Shown: positions 10,464-19,030 of the stretch, one piece after another
Numbering within the stretch: the stretch's first letter is position 1
Layout: each line of letters starts with the position of its first letter
From: Streptomyces drozdowiczii
GTDB lineage: Bacteria; Actinomycetota; Actinomycetes; Streptomycetales; Streptomycetaceae
DNA: 64,000 nt
Direction: 5' to 3'
Assembly: GCF_026167665.1 (NCBI RefSeq)
Contig: NZ_CP098740.1
Coordinates: forward strand, 3,658,001-3,722,000
Notes under the pieces: generated by a model
The model's database searches: none
What the model was told of the DNA's origin: nothing
Seen by the model: the letters and a program-made list of their open reading frames with translations, nothing else
Made by a program: the position numbers and the translations under genes

Positions 10464-11201
10464 TCAGTCCCCGCCGCCGTCGCCGCCGTCCCCGTCGAAG
10501 ATCCAGCTCAGCGGGTTCCAGCCCGAGGACTCGGGCAGCGGCTCGGCCCCGCGTGTGCGCCCCGGTGCGGCCTGCCGCTCGCGGACCAGATCCCGTACGG
10601 TCCGGGCTATGGGGTCCCGTCCTGCGGAAGCCGTCACCTCACTGCGCGGCTCGGAGAGTTCGTCCCCCGGCAGTACGTTTCCGGCCAGCCGCGTCGCCCC
10701 GACGAGCGCCGCCAGCAGCCGGGCCCGCTCGTCGTCGGTCGTCCCGTGCCCCACGGCGGACACCCGTTCGCGCGCGGGGGACGTCCGGTCGTCCGGACCC
10801 ACGAGGTGGCGGCGCTGCGCGATGACCCCCAGGGCCCGGGTGCGTTCCTCGCGCAGGGCCCCGCGCGCGACGAGCCGGTGGCGCCACACCTCGTCCGTCC
10901 TGCCCGCAGTGGTCTTCACGCCCGCGGCCTCGCGCACCCACCGCTGGAGCTTGTGCCCCTTACGACGGCCGGCGACCCCGGCCAGGGCCGCGTCCAGAAA
11001 CGAGTCCCCGAGCGCCGGCGCACCGGTCGCGCTGATCTTCCCGTCCTGTACGACGACCCGCCCGGCCAGCACCAGCTCGGCGGCCACGGCCCCCGCGATC
11101 CCGAGCCGCAGAGAATACGGCCGGCACACGACCCGCCCCTCGACGGGGTCGTGCGCGAGCAACACCAACTCCTCGGGCAGCGTGAAGTGCGACACGAACA
11201 C
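10464..11201 (-). CDS. GPP34-family (GOLPH3-like) phosphoprotein
   Basis: About 245 residues with the GOLPH3/VPS74-like fold that in eukaryotes binds phosphatidylinositol 4-phosphate. Actinobacterial relatives are common and uncharacterised. The N-terminal signature is clear: FTLPEELVLLAHDPVEGRVV followed by LGIAGAVAAELVLAGRVVV; a Gly/Asp tail ends the protein. The start is uncertain: GTG 11201 has a G-rich ribosome site about 9 bases upstream, and GTG 11195 is also possible. The reading frame is open further upstream but without protein-like sequence. Confidence 0.8.
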   Translation of the reverse strand: MFVSHFTLPEELVLLAHDPVEGRVVCRPYSLRLGIAGAVAAELVLAGRVVVQDGKISATGAPALGDSFLDAALAGVAGRRKGHKLQRWVREAAGVKTTAGRTDEVWRHRLVARGALREERTRALGVIAQRRHLVGPDDRTSPARERVSAVGHGTTDDERARLLAALVGATRLAGNVLPGDELSEPRSEVTASAGRDPIARTVRDLVRERQAAPGRTRGAEPLPESSGWNPLSWIFDGDGGDGGGD

Positions 11202-11328
11202 GACGACATGACCCCCAGCACCCAACGACCAACACCTCATGCTCGCACGCACGCGCGAGTCACGGTGAGCGGCCGGGCGCACCAGCGCCGTGCGGCAGCG
11301 CGTGGTGCGACCCCTGTCCGAAGGCCCC

Positions 11329-12723
11329 TCAGCTGGTGAAGTAGCCGCCGTCGAGACCGACCCAGCCGGTGATCTGGCGCTCGTCGAAGAGCAGCAACGA
11401 ACCGTCGCTGAGGACCTCCCAGCGAACAGTGAGGGAACCGGACACCCCGGCACCTGTGACTTGGCCGACCAAGCCCTGGGTGCGGTTGGGACGGATGTGC
11501 GGCGGGAGAGTGAGGACCTTCTCGCCACTGGTCCACGGGACGCCGTCGATGCGGGACAGCCGAAGGTGGAGGTCGACGCGATTGCCGACCTGGCGGTACT
11601 GAGGGACGTAGGTGCTCCTGGGCGGGGTGTAGATCTCGGACTCGTAATTCAGGTCGGTCCACGGGACGTGGTCGCCGGTGCCGTCGGTGGTGGCGGTGAT
11701 GCCGAAGAGAGTCATCTGACGCGGTCCTGGTTCTCGGGTGGCGAAGCCGAAGACGAGCTGCGGCCCGTCAGGCGTCCGGCGAACGGTGATGGCTTCGGTC
11801 TCGCGGTGGGAGAGGCCGAGCGCGGTGGTGTTGAAGCGTCGCTCGATCGTGTGCCCGGTGGTGATGTCGTAGACGTTCCACCAGGAATTGCCGGGGAGCG
11901 GATTGGCGGCGCTGTAGGGGTTGCCCTCGTTCTGGTAGAGGAGATCCCCGTACAGGCACCATGCCTGGGTGCGGTAGACGGCCGGGAAGCGGAACAGCGG
12001 TGTGAAGCTGCGCCGTTTGAACGCTTCGAGGTCGTAGACGAGGTATTCCTCGGTATCGGGCACCCTCTGACGTACGCCGATGCGGCCGTGTTCGAGGTCC
12101 AGGGAGGGAGTGACGTGCGAGGCCCCCGGGGTCGGATCGAACACCTCGATGTCGGGACTCCCGGCATCCACGATGGCGCCGGGGGTGAAGGCGACACGGC
12201 CGATGCGCTTGCCGTACGCGAAGCCGCTGGTGACAGGATCCGCGTCGGTCTCCAGCCAGAGCCAGACCCGGTCATCGACGTGTTCGACGCCGAGCCCACC
12301 GCCGTGGCCGACGCCCCGCAGATACATGACGGCACGGACGGTTCCGTCGGGGGTGACCTCGTTGACGCAGAGATCACCCCGGTGGTCGCGCTCGACGCCG
12401 GGCACGACAGCGGGCTCATCGGCGAGTTGGCGCCCGTCGCTGATGAGTTGCGTCACGTACGCCAGACCGGTCACCGCATCGAAGGCGACCTGCTGATGCA
12501 CCTTGCCCTGAGCCAGCCGCAGTTCGCCGCCGAACAGATCGACGGGCTCGGCCGTGAGGTCGAACCTGTTCTGCGCGTGCACGGCTGCTGCCGGCTGAGC
12601 GGCGACAGGGTCGGCAGCGAGCGCGATCGGCTCGGGTGCTTGCGCGGAGCCGTGACGCGTGAACAGCGGGGCGGCGACGGCCGCGGTCGCAGCGGTCAGG
12701 ACGGTCCGCCGAGTCAGAGACAT
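11329..12723 (-). CDS. Tat-exported TagC/P68-RBP-like beta-propeller protein
   Basis: 464-residue secreted protein. The start at ATG 12723 gives a twin-arginine signal (LTRRTVLTAATAAVAAPLF). The body resembles the family annotated teichoic acid biosynthesis protein C / phage receptor-binding protein, with repeated blade-like stretches (AFDAVTGLAYVTQLI, GDLCVNEVTPDGTVRAVMYL, YLRGVGHGGGLGVEHVDDRV). A binding rather than catalytic role seems likely; the ligand is unknown. The frame stays open far upstream, but that part lacks protein-like composition. No strong ribosome site precedes ATG 12723. Confidence 0.75.
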   Translation of the reverse strand: MSLTRRTVLTAATAAVAAPLFTRHGSAQAPEPIALAADPVAAQPAAAVHAQNRFDLTAEPVDLFGGELRLAQGKVHQQVAFDAVTGLAYVTQLISDGRQLADEPAVVPGVERDHRGDLCVNEVTPDGTVRAVMYLRGVGHGGGLGVEHVDDRVWLWLETDADPVTSGFAYGKRIGRVAFTPGAIVDAGSPDIEVFDPTPGASHVTPSLDLEHGRIGVRQRVPDTEEYLVYDLEAFKRRSFTPLFRFPAVYRTQAWCLYGDLLYQNEGNPYSAANPLPGNSWWNVYDITTGHTIERRFNTTALGLSHRETEAITVRRTPDGPQLVFGFATREPGPRQMTLFGITATTDGTGDHVPWTDLNYESEIYTPPRSTYVPQYRQVGNRVDLHLRLSRIDGVPWTSGEKVLTLPPHIRPNRTQGLVGQVTGAGVSGSLTVRWEVLSDGSLLLFDERQITGWVGLDGGYFTS

Positions 12724-13219
12724 GAACGGCCGGCCGCTCTGCGTGACCGCGAGGGTCTGACGGATGTGGCGTGTCCCGTGAGGCATTTGAGCATGGACGC
12801 GCCTCCTTCCAAGATCGTCATTCAAATGGTGCCCAATTCTTGCACCGACCCGGAAAACCCCACAGAGGCAGCAGGACCTACTACGAAATGCACAAGACGC
12901 GGATGACTGCGATCGAGTGATGGTGGGAACAGGGGACCCTCCCTGTCCGGGACGCACTCCGCTACACCGACGGACGCTCCTACGAAGGACGGTCCGTCGT
13001 GGGTCTCCGCAGTCGACGGTCTGGCCGTCCCGGACCTGGGGGAGCGGGGGTTGGTTACTGTAGGGCGGCGAGGGCCCGTACGGATCGGAGGGCTTCCTCG
13101 CGCGGCTGACCGCCGACCGCGCCCTGATCTGGGCGCTGTTCTTCACCGAGTCCGATCCGTCCGACCGGATCCGGTCTCGGAAACCAGATGGGGGGCGGCG
13201 GCGTGACCGCCGCGCCGCC
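12724..13219. other. Gene-poor stretch with a possible gene remnant
   Basis: No complete gene found. At about 13068-13175 (+), after an in-frame TAG, the frame reads GPYGSEGFLARLTADRALIW and then ALFFTESDPSDRIR. This looks like an internal piece of a small globular protein with no start and no proper end, so probably a deletion remnant. The rest shows no clear hairpin or repeat. Confidence 0.35.
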
Positions 13220-13558
13220 TCAGGCCTCGCGCGGCGGGTCCGCCGACTCCGCCGCGCGGCGGTACTCGGCGTTGATGCGCTGCGCCTCTTCCAGCTGGTC
13301 TTCCAGTACGACGATGCGGCAGGCGGCCTCGATGGGCGTGCCCTGGTCGACCAGTTCGCGGGCGCGGGCGGCGACGCGCAGTTGGTAGCGGGAGTAGCGG
13401 CGGTGGCCGCCATCCGAACGCAGCGGGGTGATCAGACGGGCTTCGCCGATGGCGCGGAGGAAGCCTTGGCTCGTGCCGAGCATCTCGGCGGCCCGGCCCA
13501 TCGTGTAGGCGGGGTAGTCGTCGTCGTCAAGACGGCCGTACGAGTCGTCTGCTGTCAC
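13220..13558 (-). CDS. Small MerR-type helix-turn-helix regulator
   Basis: 112-residue DNA-binding protein with a MerR-like winged helix: YTMGRAAEMLGTSQGFLRAI then GGHRRYSRYQLRVAARAREL, followed by a short helix likely used for dimerisation and a polar tail. There is no effector domain, as in other short Streptomyces MerR proteins of this type. GTG 13558 is chosen over GTG 13564 because AGAGAGG then lies 7 bases upstream instead of 1. A long non-coding stretch precedes it. Confidence 0.85.
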   Translation of the reverse strand: MTADDSYGRLDDDDYPAYTMGRAAEMLGTSQGFLRAIGEARLITPLRSDGGHRRYSRYQLRVAARARELVDQGTPIEAACRIVVLEDQLEEAQRINAEYRRAAESADPPREA

Positions 13559-14245
13559 TTGCACCTCTCTTGTGGAACGCGTGGATCCGCTGGAACGCGT
13601 TGAGGGGCCCTGGCGCCAGACGGCACCAAGGCCCCGAAGGAACTACTACACCACCTGCCGGTCCGGACACGGCACCGGCCTTCTGTATCCGCGGCTCCGA
13701 CCCGGCTGCTGTCGGAAGTGCGGAGATCGCGGTTGCTTGACCGGAGACCACCTCACTATCGATGTCCTGCGGTACCCGGGAGGGCCGAAGGCTCCGTCCC
13801 CGGGCGATCCTGATGGCGCGGGCTCCTCCGTTCTTTCTTACGGTGATCAATCTCTTACCAGCGGGTACTGCCTACTGCTTGCACGGGCACCGCGACTGTC
13901 GTGTCGACGGTCCCGCTCGGCGGCCCCTCTCCGCGGGCCACCCGGTCCGGCTGTCAGTCCCGTCGCCGTCACGCAACAACCCTGGCTTCGGAACTCCACC
14001 GCCGCACCGTCCTGCGACTACGTCCACCACCGGCAGTCCGTCTCTGCCGGGTATCACTGTCTCTCTGGGTTACGGAAGGAACCCTAGCCACGCCAGCGCG
14101 CAATGTCTACCGTGGCCACGACAGATTTTCGGATTCACTCCAAGGAGGTAATCGACCGCGCCGGAGGAGTCGGCTGCCCCGTGGCCGACCGGCTTGTCCG
14201 ACGGCCGGGGGACGCCGGGCCGACCCGTGAATAAGATCGGCTCTC
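13559..14245. other. 687-base non-coding stretch with an orphan ribosome site
   Basis: No convincing gene on either strand. A perfect Shine-Dalgarno AAGGAGGT at 14142-14149 overlaps a small inverted repeat CTCC-AA-GGAG (14138-14147) but has no start codon at normal distance. Further on, GGAGGAG at 14163 precedes GTG 14181, which opens a 17-codon frame ending at TAA 14232-14234, 11 bases before the next gene. This could be a leader region or the scar of a deleted gene. Confidence 0.4.
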
Positions 14246-14605
14246 ATGTCGAAGCCTGACGAGCTGCTCGTAGACGTCGCCACGCTAGTGGAGTCCGGGC
14301 ACAGCAACCAGATGTCCCTCACCGTGGTCACCGGTGGTGCCGTCATCACCGGCCGCCTGGCGCCCGAAGCCGTGTGGCGGCAGCGGGTGTCGGAGGTCCT
14401 GACGGACTCGGCCCGGCTGGGCGAGTTCTCCGCCGTGTTCACCGCCACGGCCCGCAAGGAGAGCCCGCCGGAGTATCTGCACTTCCACATGGCGCGGATC
14501 CTCCAGGGTACGGTGGGGATCCCGGAGACGGGCGGGATGTACCGCGTCGCGATCGCGGACGTCAGCGCCTGGACCATGGGCGACTTCACGTACTCCGAGC
14601 ACTGA
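14246..14605 (+). CDS. Hypothetical protein, faintly GvpU-like
   Basis: 119 residues, soluble. The pattern of the first half (VESGHSNQMSLTVVTGGAVI then TGRLAPEAVWRQRVSEVL) recalls gas-vesicle accessory GvpU-type proteins, which share a beta-rich LTL-x-V-x-G-x-x-I-x-G segment. No other gas-vesicle gene is near, so this is only a resemblance. A textbook terminator follows. Confidence 0.6.
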   Translation: MSKPDELLVDVATLVESGHSNQMSLTVVTGGAVITGRLAPEAVWRQRVSEVLTDSARLGEFSAVFTATARKESPPEYLHFHMARILQGTVGIPETGGMYRVAIADVSAWTMGDFTYSEH

Positions 14606-14621
14606 CGGTCCCACCGGGTAC

Positions 14622-14663
14622 GCGGGAGGGCCCGACCGGCGTGTGCCGGTCGGGCCCTCCCGC
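14622..14663 (+). terminator. Strong intrinsic-type hairpin
   Basis: Perfect 19-bp inverted repeat (14622-14640 with 14645-14663) around a GTGT loop, 17 bases after the stop of the 14246 gene. No T tract, as usual in high-GC actinobacteria. Confidence 0.85.
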
Positions 14664-14988
14664 CTGCTCAGGCCGCGGCCCGCGCTTCCCGCCGGGCGCC
14701 CGGTATCGGACGGCCACCGCGCCGAGGATGTCGCGCAGCCGGATCCGGTCCGAGTAGCCGGGTCCGTTCCCGGGCAGTCCCGGTCGGCGGCACCGACATC
14801 CCGGACCAGCCGACGCCGGCGTCCGCCGAAGGCGTGGCGTGCGGGGCCGACAGGACCGGGTAACGTCCTCGGCACGTTCTTCCAGGCGCCGACTCACGGC
14901 TGAGAGCGTGACGGGCCCCGCCGACGTCCTGCGTCACAGCCCCCGTCCCCACCGTGGATCCTTGGATCCCTTCACACCGGGAGAACCC
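14664..14988. other. Intergenic stretch, nothing recognised
   Basis: About 325 bases between the terminator and the DUF6243 gene. Open frames here are Arg/Pro-rich shadows. No repeat or hairpin stands out. Confidence 0.3.
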
Positions 14989-15201
14989 GTGACCGACAGC
15001 AAGAACATCAACAACCCCGTGGGCCAGGGCGGCGGCCAGCGCAAGAAGCTGTCCCGGGCCGAACGGCAGAACAACGGCCCGCACCGCAACCTCGACCGTC
15101 AGGGTGCCGCCGACCGCAAGGCGGAGCTGGTACGCAAGATGCGCGAGAAGACTCGCGCGGCCGGGAGCACGGGGCAGACGGACGACGAAGCCCGGGGCTG
15201 A
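14989..15201 (+). CDS. DUF6243-like small basic protein
   Basis: 70-residue, strongly charged and probably disordered protein (NPVGQGGGQRKKLSRAERQN, then LVRKMREKTRAAG), of a type I recognise as widespread in Streptomyces and uncharacterised. Start GTG 14989 with GGGAG about 6 bases upstream. It converges with the VOC gene over a shared hairpin. Confidence 0.75.
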   Translation: MTDSKNINNPVGQGGGQRKKLSRAERQNNGPHRNLDRQGAADRKAELVRKMREKTRAAGSTGQTDDEARG

Positions 15202-15233
15202 AGCACCGCGCGGGCCGGGTCACAGGCACCGCC

Positions 15234-15267
15234 CGAGGACCGCGCTCCGCACGGAGTGCGGTCCTCG
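15234..15267. terminator. Bidirectional hairpin between convergent genes
   Basis: 16-bp stem (15234-15249 with 15252-15267), one G-T mismatch, tight loop. It serves the DUF6243 gene (+) and the VOC gene (-). Confidence 0.75.
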
Positions 15268-15277
15268 GCGCGTGCGG

Positions 15278-15667
15278 TTACGAGGCCCAGCCGCCGTACG
15301 GCACGGTGATGAGCTCCATGGCGTGGCCCGAAGGGTCCATGAAGTACACGCCGCGACCACCGTCGTTGTGATTGATCGCGCCCGGCTGCTTTCGCTGCGG
15401 GTCGGCGTAGTGCTCGATGCCGCGCTGTCCGATCTGCGCGTACGCCGCGTCGAACTCCTCCTCGGAGACCAAGAAGGCGTAGTGCTGCGGCGTGATGCTG
15501 TCCACCGGAACGGTGGCGAAATCCAGCGTGACGCCGTTGGCGAGACCGACCGCGATGAACGGGCCCCACTCGGCGGTGATCTCGAGGCTGAGCAGATTCG
15601 CGAAGAACTCTGCGGATTCCCGGTTGTTCCGGGCGTGGACGATCGTGTGATTCAACTCGACTGACAA
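15278..15667 (-). CDS. VOC-family (glyoxalase/bleomycin-resistance fold) protein
   Basis: 129-residue vicinal-oxygen-chelate protein with two beta-alpha-beta-beta-beta modules: LNHTIVHARNNRESAEFFAN at the start and GRGVYFMDPSGHAMELITVP at the end, holding the usual His and Glu metal positions. It could be a dioxygenase, isomerase or drug-binding protein; the substrate cannot be read. TTG 15667 is chosen because GGAGG lies exactly 6 bases upstream and no ATG/GTG fits. Confidence 0.85.
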   Translation of the reverse strand: MSVELNHTIVHARNNRESAEFFANLLSLEITAEWGPFIAVGLANGVTLDFATVPVDSITPQHYAFLVSEEEFDAAYAQIGQRGIEHYADPQRKQPGAINHNDGGRGVYFMDPSGHAMELITVPYGGWAS

Positions 15668-15861
15668 GGAATGCCTCCAAAGGCATGTCCCGACACCTCC
15701 ATGCCTCACCCAGCCGGTGACCGACACGCGATGCTGCCGTAGACCATATCCGTAACTACCCAATGGATCGAGGAAGTTACTGTGAACCGCACCTGGACGC
15801 CGCAACACGCCACCGCCGTCACCGCCGCCCCGACACGGGCCCCGCGCCTGGCGCCCACGCC

Positions 15862-16515
15862 ATGACCAGCTTCCTGACCCACCGAGCACACACGCACGAC
15901 GCCCGCCTCCCCCTCCACCGCCGGCACAGCGCGCTACGGACCTGCCTCACGCTCTTCGCTCCCTACGGTGTACGGGCCACGTACCACCACCTCACGCTCA
16001 GCGCCGCGATCCCCCGACGGCTGGAGGCGGACCCGGACGCGCTGGTACGAGCGGTGGAGGAACTGCACGAGGCGCGGGTGCTGTGGCTCGCACGAGCCGA
16101 GGAGTACGCCACGCAACGCCGGGCGGAGAAGCGGGCGGGGAGGCGAGCAGCGGCGGACCCGCGACCGTGGTGGCTGCGGCACCACAGGGAGGCCCCGAAC
16201 CGCGCCTGGTACGAGGACCCGCTCCGCCATCCGCCACTGCGGCTGCCCGAGTACGTCCGGCGCCAGAACGCGATCCTGGACGGCGCCGACCTCCCGGGCT
16301 GCCCCGCCTGCGGTGACGAGAGACCCCCGGTCTCGAACTCGACGGGTCACGGCTGGGTGGAACGGTGCCACGGCTGCGCGTGGACACTCTCACCGTGCCC
16401 GTGCGGGCAGCAGCACCGCGTCGTCCCGGAGACACCGATCACCTGGACAAGGCTCTGGCAGCGCGCCCACATGGGCCCCGACGGCCTGCCGAACCCCCAT
16501 TGGCCGACGAGCTGA
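15862..16515 (+). CDS. Hypothetical protein with C-terminal Cys-rich zinc-binding motif
   Basis: Not recognised. About 217 residues from ATG 15862; the frame is open to 15763, but that part is low complexity. The middle is basic and helical (EELHEARVLWLARAEEYATQ). The C-terminal part has CPAC, then CHGC and CPCG spaced like a zinc ribbon or treble clef, suggesting nucleic-acid or protein binding. It ends directly before the repeat at 16521-16602 that recurs at the left edge of the tRNA-linked island, so it may belong to an older insertion. Confidence 0.55.
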   Translation: MTSFLTHRAHTHDARLPLHRRHSALRTCLTLFAPYGVRATYHHLTLSAAIPRRLEADPDALVRAVEELHEARVLWLARAEEYATQRRAEKRAGRRAAADPRPWWLRHHREAPNRAWYEDPLRHPPLRLPEYVRRQNAILDGADLPGCPACGDERPPVSNSTGHGWVERCHGCAWTLSPCPCGQQHRVVPETPITWTRLWQRAHMGPDGLPNPHWPTS

Positions 16516-16520
16516 GCCGC

Positions 16521-16602
16521 ACAAAGAAGGGCCCCGGTCACCGAACAGGGCCTTGAGCCTCGTCCGGGAGCCGTATCCGACCGCCGTCGTCCGCTCTGCT
16601 CG
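16521..16602. repeat. Diverged partial copy of the sequence at 19901-20094
   Basis: Two blocks match the later locus. The first, 16521-16554, is an AAGGGCC...GGGCCTT terminator-like hairpin with the ACAAAGAAG lead-in, matching 19901-19932. The second, 16565 to about 16600 (starting GGGAGCCGTAT), matches 20058 onward with about 4 mismatches in 35. The tRNA-derived 42 bases and some further sequence between the blocks are absent here. It also acts as a hairpin after the 15862 gene. Confidence 0.65.
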
Positions 16603-16641
16603 GGGTGGTCGGCGCATCAGCGGGGGCCGATGCGGAATGTC

Positions 16642-16935
16642 TCAGCGGTCGACGGTGTGCCACGGGGCGTCCGGCCTGGTGCGGCGGGCGTCGGCGGCGA
16701 GCCGCAGCGCGTAGACCGACCGCCCGGAGGGGTCGGGGACCGCACCGAGGTAGTGGTGGCCGGTCATGTGGCACCAGGCGGGCAGGTCCAGCGGAGCGGC
16801 CGGGTCGGTGGCGATGACGTGGACGACGGTGCCCGGTTCCGCGCCGTCGATCTCCTTGCGCAGCTTCAGCAGGAGGGTGACGCAGAGCATGCCCGTGCCG
16901 TCGACGGTGAGGGCGGGCACGGGCGCGGTGCTCAT
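16642..16935 (-). CDS. TusA/SirA-like sulfur-carrier family protein
   Basis: 97 residues. TusA-family fold: short beta strand, GMLCVTLLLKLRKEIDGAEP helix, then GTVVHVIATDPAA and LPAWCHMTGHHYLG. The canonical Cys-Pro sulfur-transfer motif is Cys18-Val19 here, so the persulfide Cys is kept but the Pro is lost. A second Cys sits in PAWCHMTG. The start overlaps the stop of the upstream methyltransferase (ATGA), so the two are co-translated. Sulfur trafficking is the family role; the partner here may be the methyltransferase substrate or the nearby sulfite-type exporter. Confidence 0.8.
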   Translation of the reverse strand: MSTAPVPALTVDGTGMLCVTLLLKLRKEIDGAEPGTVVHVIATDPAAPLDLPAWCHMTGHHYLGAVPDPSGRSVYALRLAADARRTRPDAPWHTVDR

Positions 16936-17594
16936 CGGGGCACGCTCTGGGTGACGCGCCAGAGCCGACGCGGCAGGTCGCCCTCCTCGAAGGCGTGGAC
17001 ATCGTCCAGGGCCCATCCTGCGGCGAGGTCGTCGACCAGGGCGCGGTCGAAGAAGTGGACGGCGAAGCCTCCGTGTTCGTAGATGTCGTCACCGTGGGCG
17101 GTGCCGGCGCCGTAGTGCGCGTCGCCGGTGTGCCGGACGGTGTAGACGAACACGCCGCCGGGCCGCAGGACGCGGCGGACCTCGCGGACCGCCGCGTGGA
17201 TCTCCTCCGTGGAGAGAGCCATGCACAGCAGCATGTGGGCGAAGACCCCGTCCACGGAGGCGTCGGCCAGGGGCAGAGGGTCACGTACGTCGTGCACCGC
17301 CGTGCCGACCCGGCCGTCGACGTCCTGGGCGCGGGCGGACGCTCGCAACTGTTCAAGGCCGACGGTGGAGAAGTCGGTGGCCCGGACGGTGAACCCCTCG
17401 CGGGCGAAGTGCAGGGCGTCCCGGCCGTGCCCGGCGCCGAGTTCCAGCACGTCACGGGCACCGGCCGCACGGAACACGTCGGCCGCCCACGCGGCCGGGA
17501 CGGAGGGCCGCTCTCCGTACATGCCCGGATGGGCTGTGTAGGTGTCCTGCCAGTGCCGCTGCTGGATCTCGGCCAGTTCCTGCTCGTCCGCCAC
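16932..17594 (-). CDS. Class I SAM-dependent methyltransferase
   Basis: 220-residue methyltransferase (Methyltransf_11/25 type). Motif I is VLELGAGHGRDALHFAREGF, with motif II ATDFS, the acidic VHDVRDPLPLADASVDGVFA stretch and motif III RRVLRPGGVFVYTV. GTG 17594 is preceded by AGGAGG at 9 bases. Substrate unknown. Coupling to a TusA-like protein and closeness to arsR, CDF and TauE genes suggest a small-molecule thiol, sulfide or metalloid, like TehB-type enzymes; that is inference. Confidence 0.85.
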   Translation of the reverse strand: MADEQELAEIQQRHWQDTYTAHPGMYGERPSVPAAWAADVFRAAGARDVLELGAGHGRDALHFAREGFTVRATDFSTVGLEQLRASARAQDVDGRVGTAVHDVRDPLPLADASVDGVFAHMLLCMALSTEEIHAAVREVRRVLRPGGVFVYTVRHTGDAHYGAGTAHGDDIYEHGGFAVHFFDRALVDDLAAGWALDDVHAFEEGDLPRRLWRVTQSVPR

Positions 17595-17885
17595 GGTCCT
17601 CGACCTCCTGTTCGTGCCCCGGGGCAGCGTAGATGTGCCGTTGTCGTGGCTGCTCAGCGGCCCGCGCGGGGCGTACGTGATCACGGCCATGCCGACGAGA
17701 CGGACCAGGGCGCCGATGACGTCGTAGCGGCCGGGGCGACAACCGTCGGCGCCCCTGCCCAGGCGCGATCGACCCGGCGACCAAGATCCCCGCCGTGCGC
17801 GGCGAGGATGCGCCCGGAGTTGTCGGTCGGCCGACCGGCACGATCCATGCTTCCGTGAATTCAGGATCACCTGTACTGTCGGCGT

Positions 17886-18221
17886 GTGCTGACTGTTGCC
17901 TCCGACATCGAAGTGCTGGCCAGGTTCGGCCGCGCCCTCGCCGATCCGATCCGCTGCCGCATCCTGCTCGCCCTCCGGGAGTCTCCGGCCTACCCGGCCG
18001 ACCTCGCCGATGCGATCGGCGTCTCCCGTACCCGGCTGTCGAACCACCTCGCGTGCCTGCGCGACTGCGGCCTGGTCGTCGCCATCCCCGACGGCCGCCG
18101 CACCCGCTACGAGCTCGCCGACGAACGGCTCGGCCACGCCCTGGACGACCTGCGCACCGCCGTCGTGGCCGTCGAGACCGACCGCACCTGCCCGGATGCC
18201 GACGAGAAGAGTTGCTGCTGA
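17886..18221 (+). CDS. ArsR/SmtB-family metalloregulator
   Basis: 111-residue winged-helix repressor: FGRALADPIRCRILLALRES, recognition helix VSRTRLSNHLACLRDCGLVV, wing PDGRRTRYEL. Cys residues in RCRILL, the ACLRDCG helix and the C-terminal DEKSCC are candidate soft-metal ligands, as in CmtR/CadC-like sensors (Cd, Pb, Zn) rather than proven. GTG start. Its stop is 2 bases before the ATG of the transporter, so they form one operon with the regulator first. Confidence 0.88.
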   Translation: MLTVASDIEVLARFGRALADPIRCRILLALRESPAYPADLADAIGVSRTRLSNHLACLRDCGLVVAIPDGRRTRYELADERLGHALDDLRTAVVAVETDRTCPDADEKSCC

Positions 18222-18223
18222 TC

Positions 18224-18951
18224 ATGACCGCCGAGATATCGATATCCCTCGGTCCCTCCCCGGCCCGCCGCGACGCGCTCACCCGCCGGATACGGCTGCT
18301 GGTCGCGGCGACGATCACCTACAACGTCATCGAGGCGGTCGTCGCCCTCACGGCCGGCAGCCTCGCCTCCTCCACCGCCCTGATCGGCTTCGGCCTCGAC
18401 TCGATCATCGAGGTCTCCTCCGCCGCTGCGGTCGCCTGGAGTTCTCCGCCCGCGACCACGCCGTCCGCGAAGCGCGGGAGCAGCGCACCCTGCGCATCAT
18501 CGCCGTCTCCTTCTTCGCGCTCGCCGCGTACGTAGCCGTCGACGCCGTCCGCGCCCTGACCGGCACCGGCGAAGCCGAACGCTCCATCCTCGGCATCGTG
18601 ATCGCGGCCCTCTCCCTCGCGATCATGCCGTTCCTCTCCGCCGCCCAGCGCCGCGCCGGCCGCGAACTCGGCTCCGCCTCCGCCGTCGCCGATTCCAAGC
18701 AGACCCTCCTGTGCACCTACCTTTCAGGCGTCCTCCTGGTCGGCCTGGTCCTCAACGCCACCCTCGGCTGGTCCTGGGCCGACCCCATCGCCGCCCTCGC
18801 CATCGCCGCCATCGCCGTCAAGGAAGGCCGCGACGCCTGGCAGGGCAAGGGCTGCTGCGCGCCCACCGCCCACGGGCACACCCCGGACCCCGCGGTGGCG
18901 GCCGAGGCGGACGCGTGCGGCTGCAAGCCGGGATGCACCTGCTGTTCGTGA
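18224..18951 (+). pseudogene. Cation diffusion facilitator (CDF) transporter, frameshifted
   Basis: Metal cation/proton antiporter of the CDF family in two frames. The first part has the conserved membrane start TYNVIEAVVALTAGSLASST and the metal-site helix GFGLDSIIEVSSAAAVAW. After 18439 the other frame continues with SARDHAVREAREQRTLRIIA and four more membrane segments. Restoring one G at GCCTGGAGTTC gives AVAWEFSARDH. Total length would be about 243 residues. The C-terminal tail CGCKPGCTCC is a soft-metal-binding cluster. Co-operonic with arsR. It may be functional if the missing base is a sequencing artefact. Confidence 0.82.
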
Positions 18952-19030
18952 ACATCTCGTTGCCCGCCCCCGCCCATGTGGCCCGGTCCATCGATACTGA
19001 CCGGGCCATCGAGGGCGGACGGGGGCGGCG

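Noticed and set aside
12724..13413. N-terminal extension of the TagC-like protein to 694 residues
   Set aside because: The extension has no protein-like composition, and a twin-arginine signal begins at ATG 12723, as expected for a true N terminus.
14246..14605. Gas-vesicle gene cluster
   Set aside because: Only a faint GvpU-like pattern; no gvpA or other gas-vesicle genes anywhere in the window.
17595..18137. Long N-terminal extension of the methyltransferase frame
   Set aside because: GTG 17594 has AGGAGG at good distance, and the upstream part overlaps arsR on the other strand.
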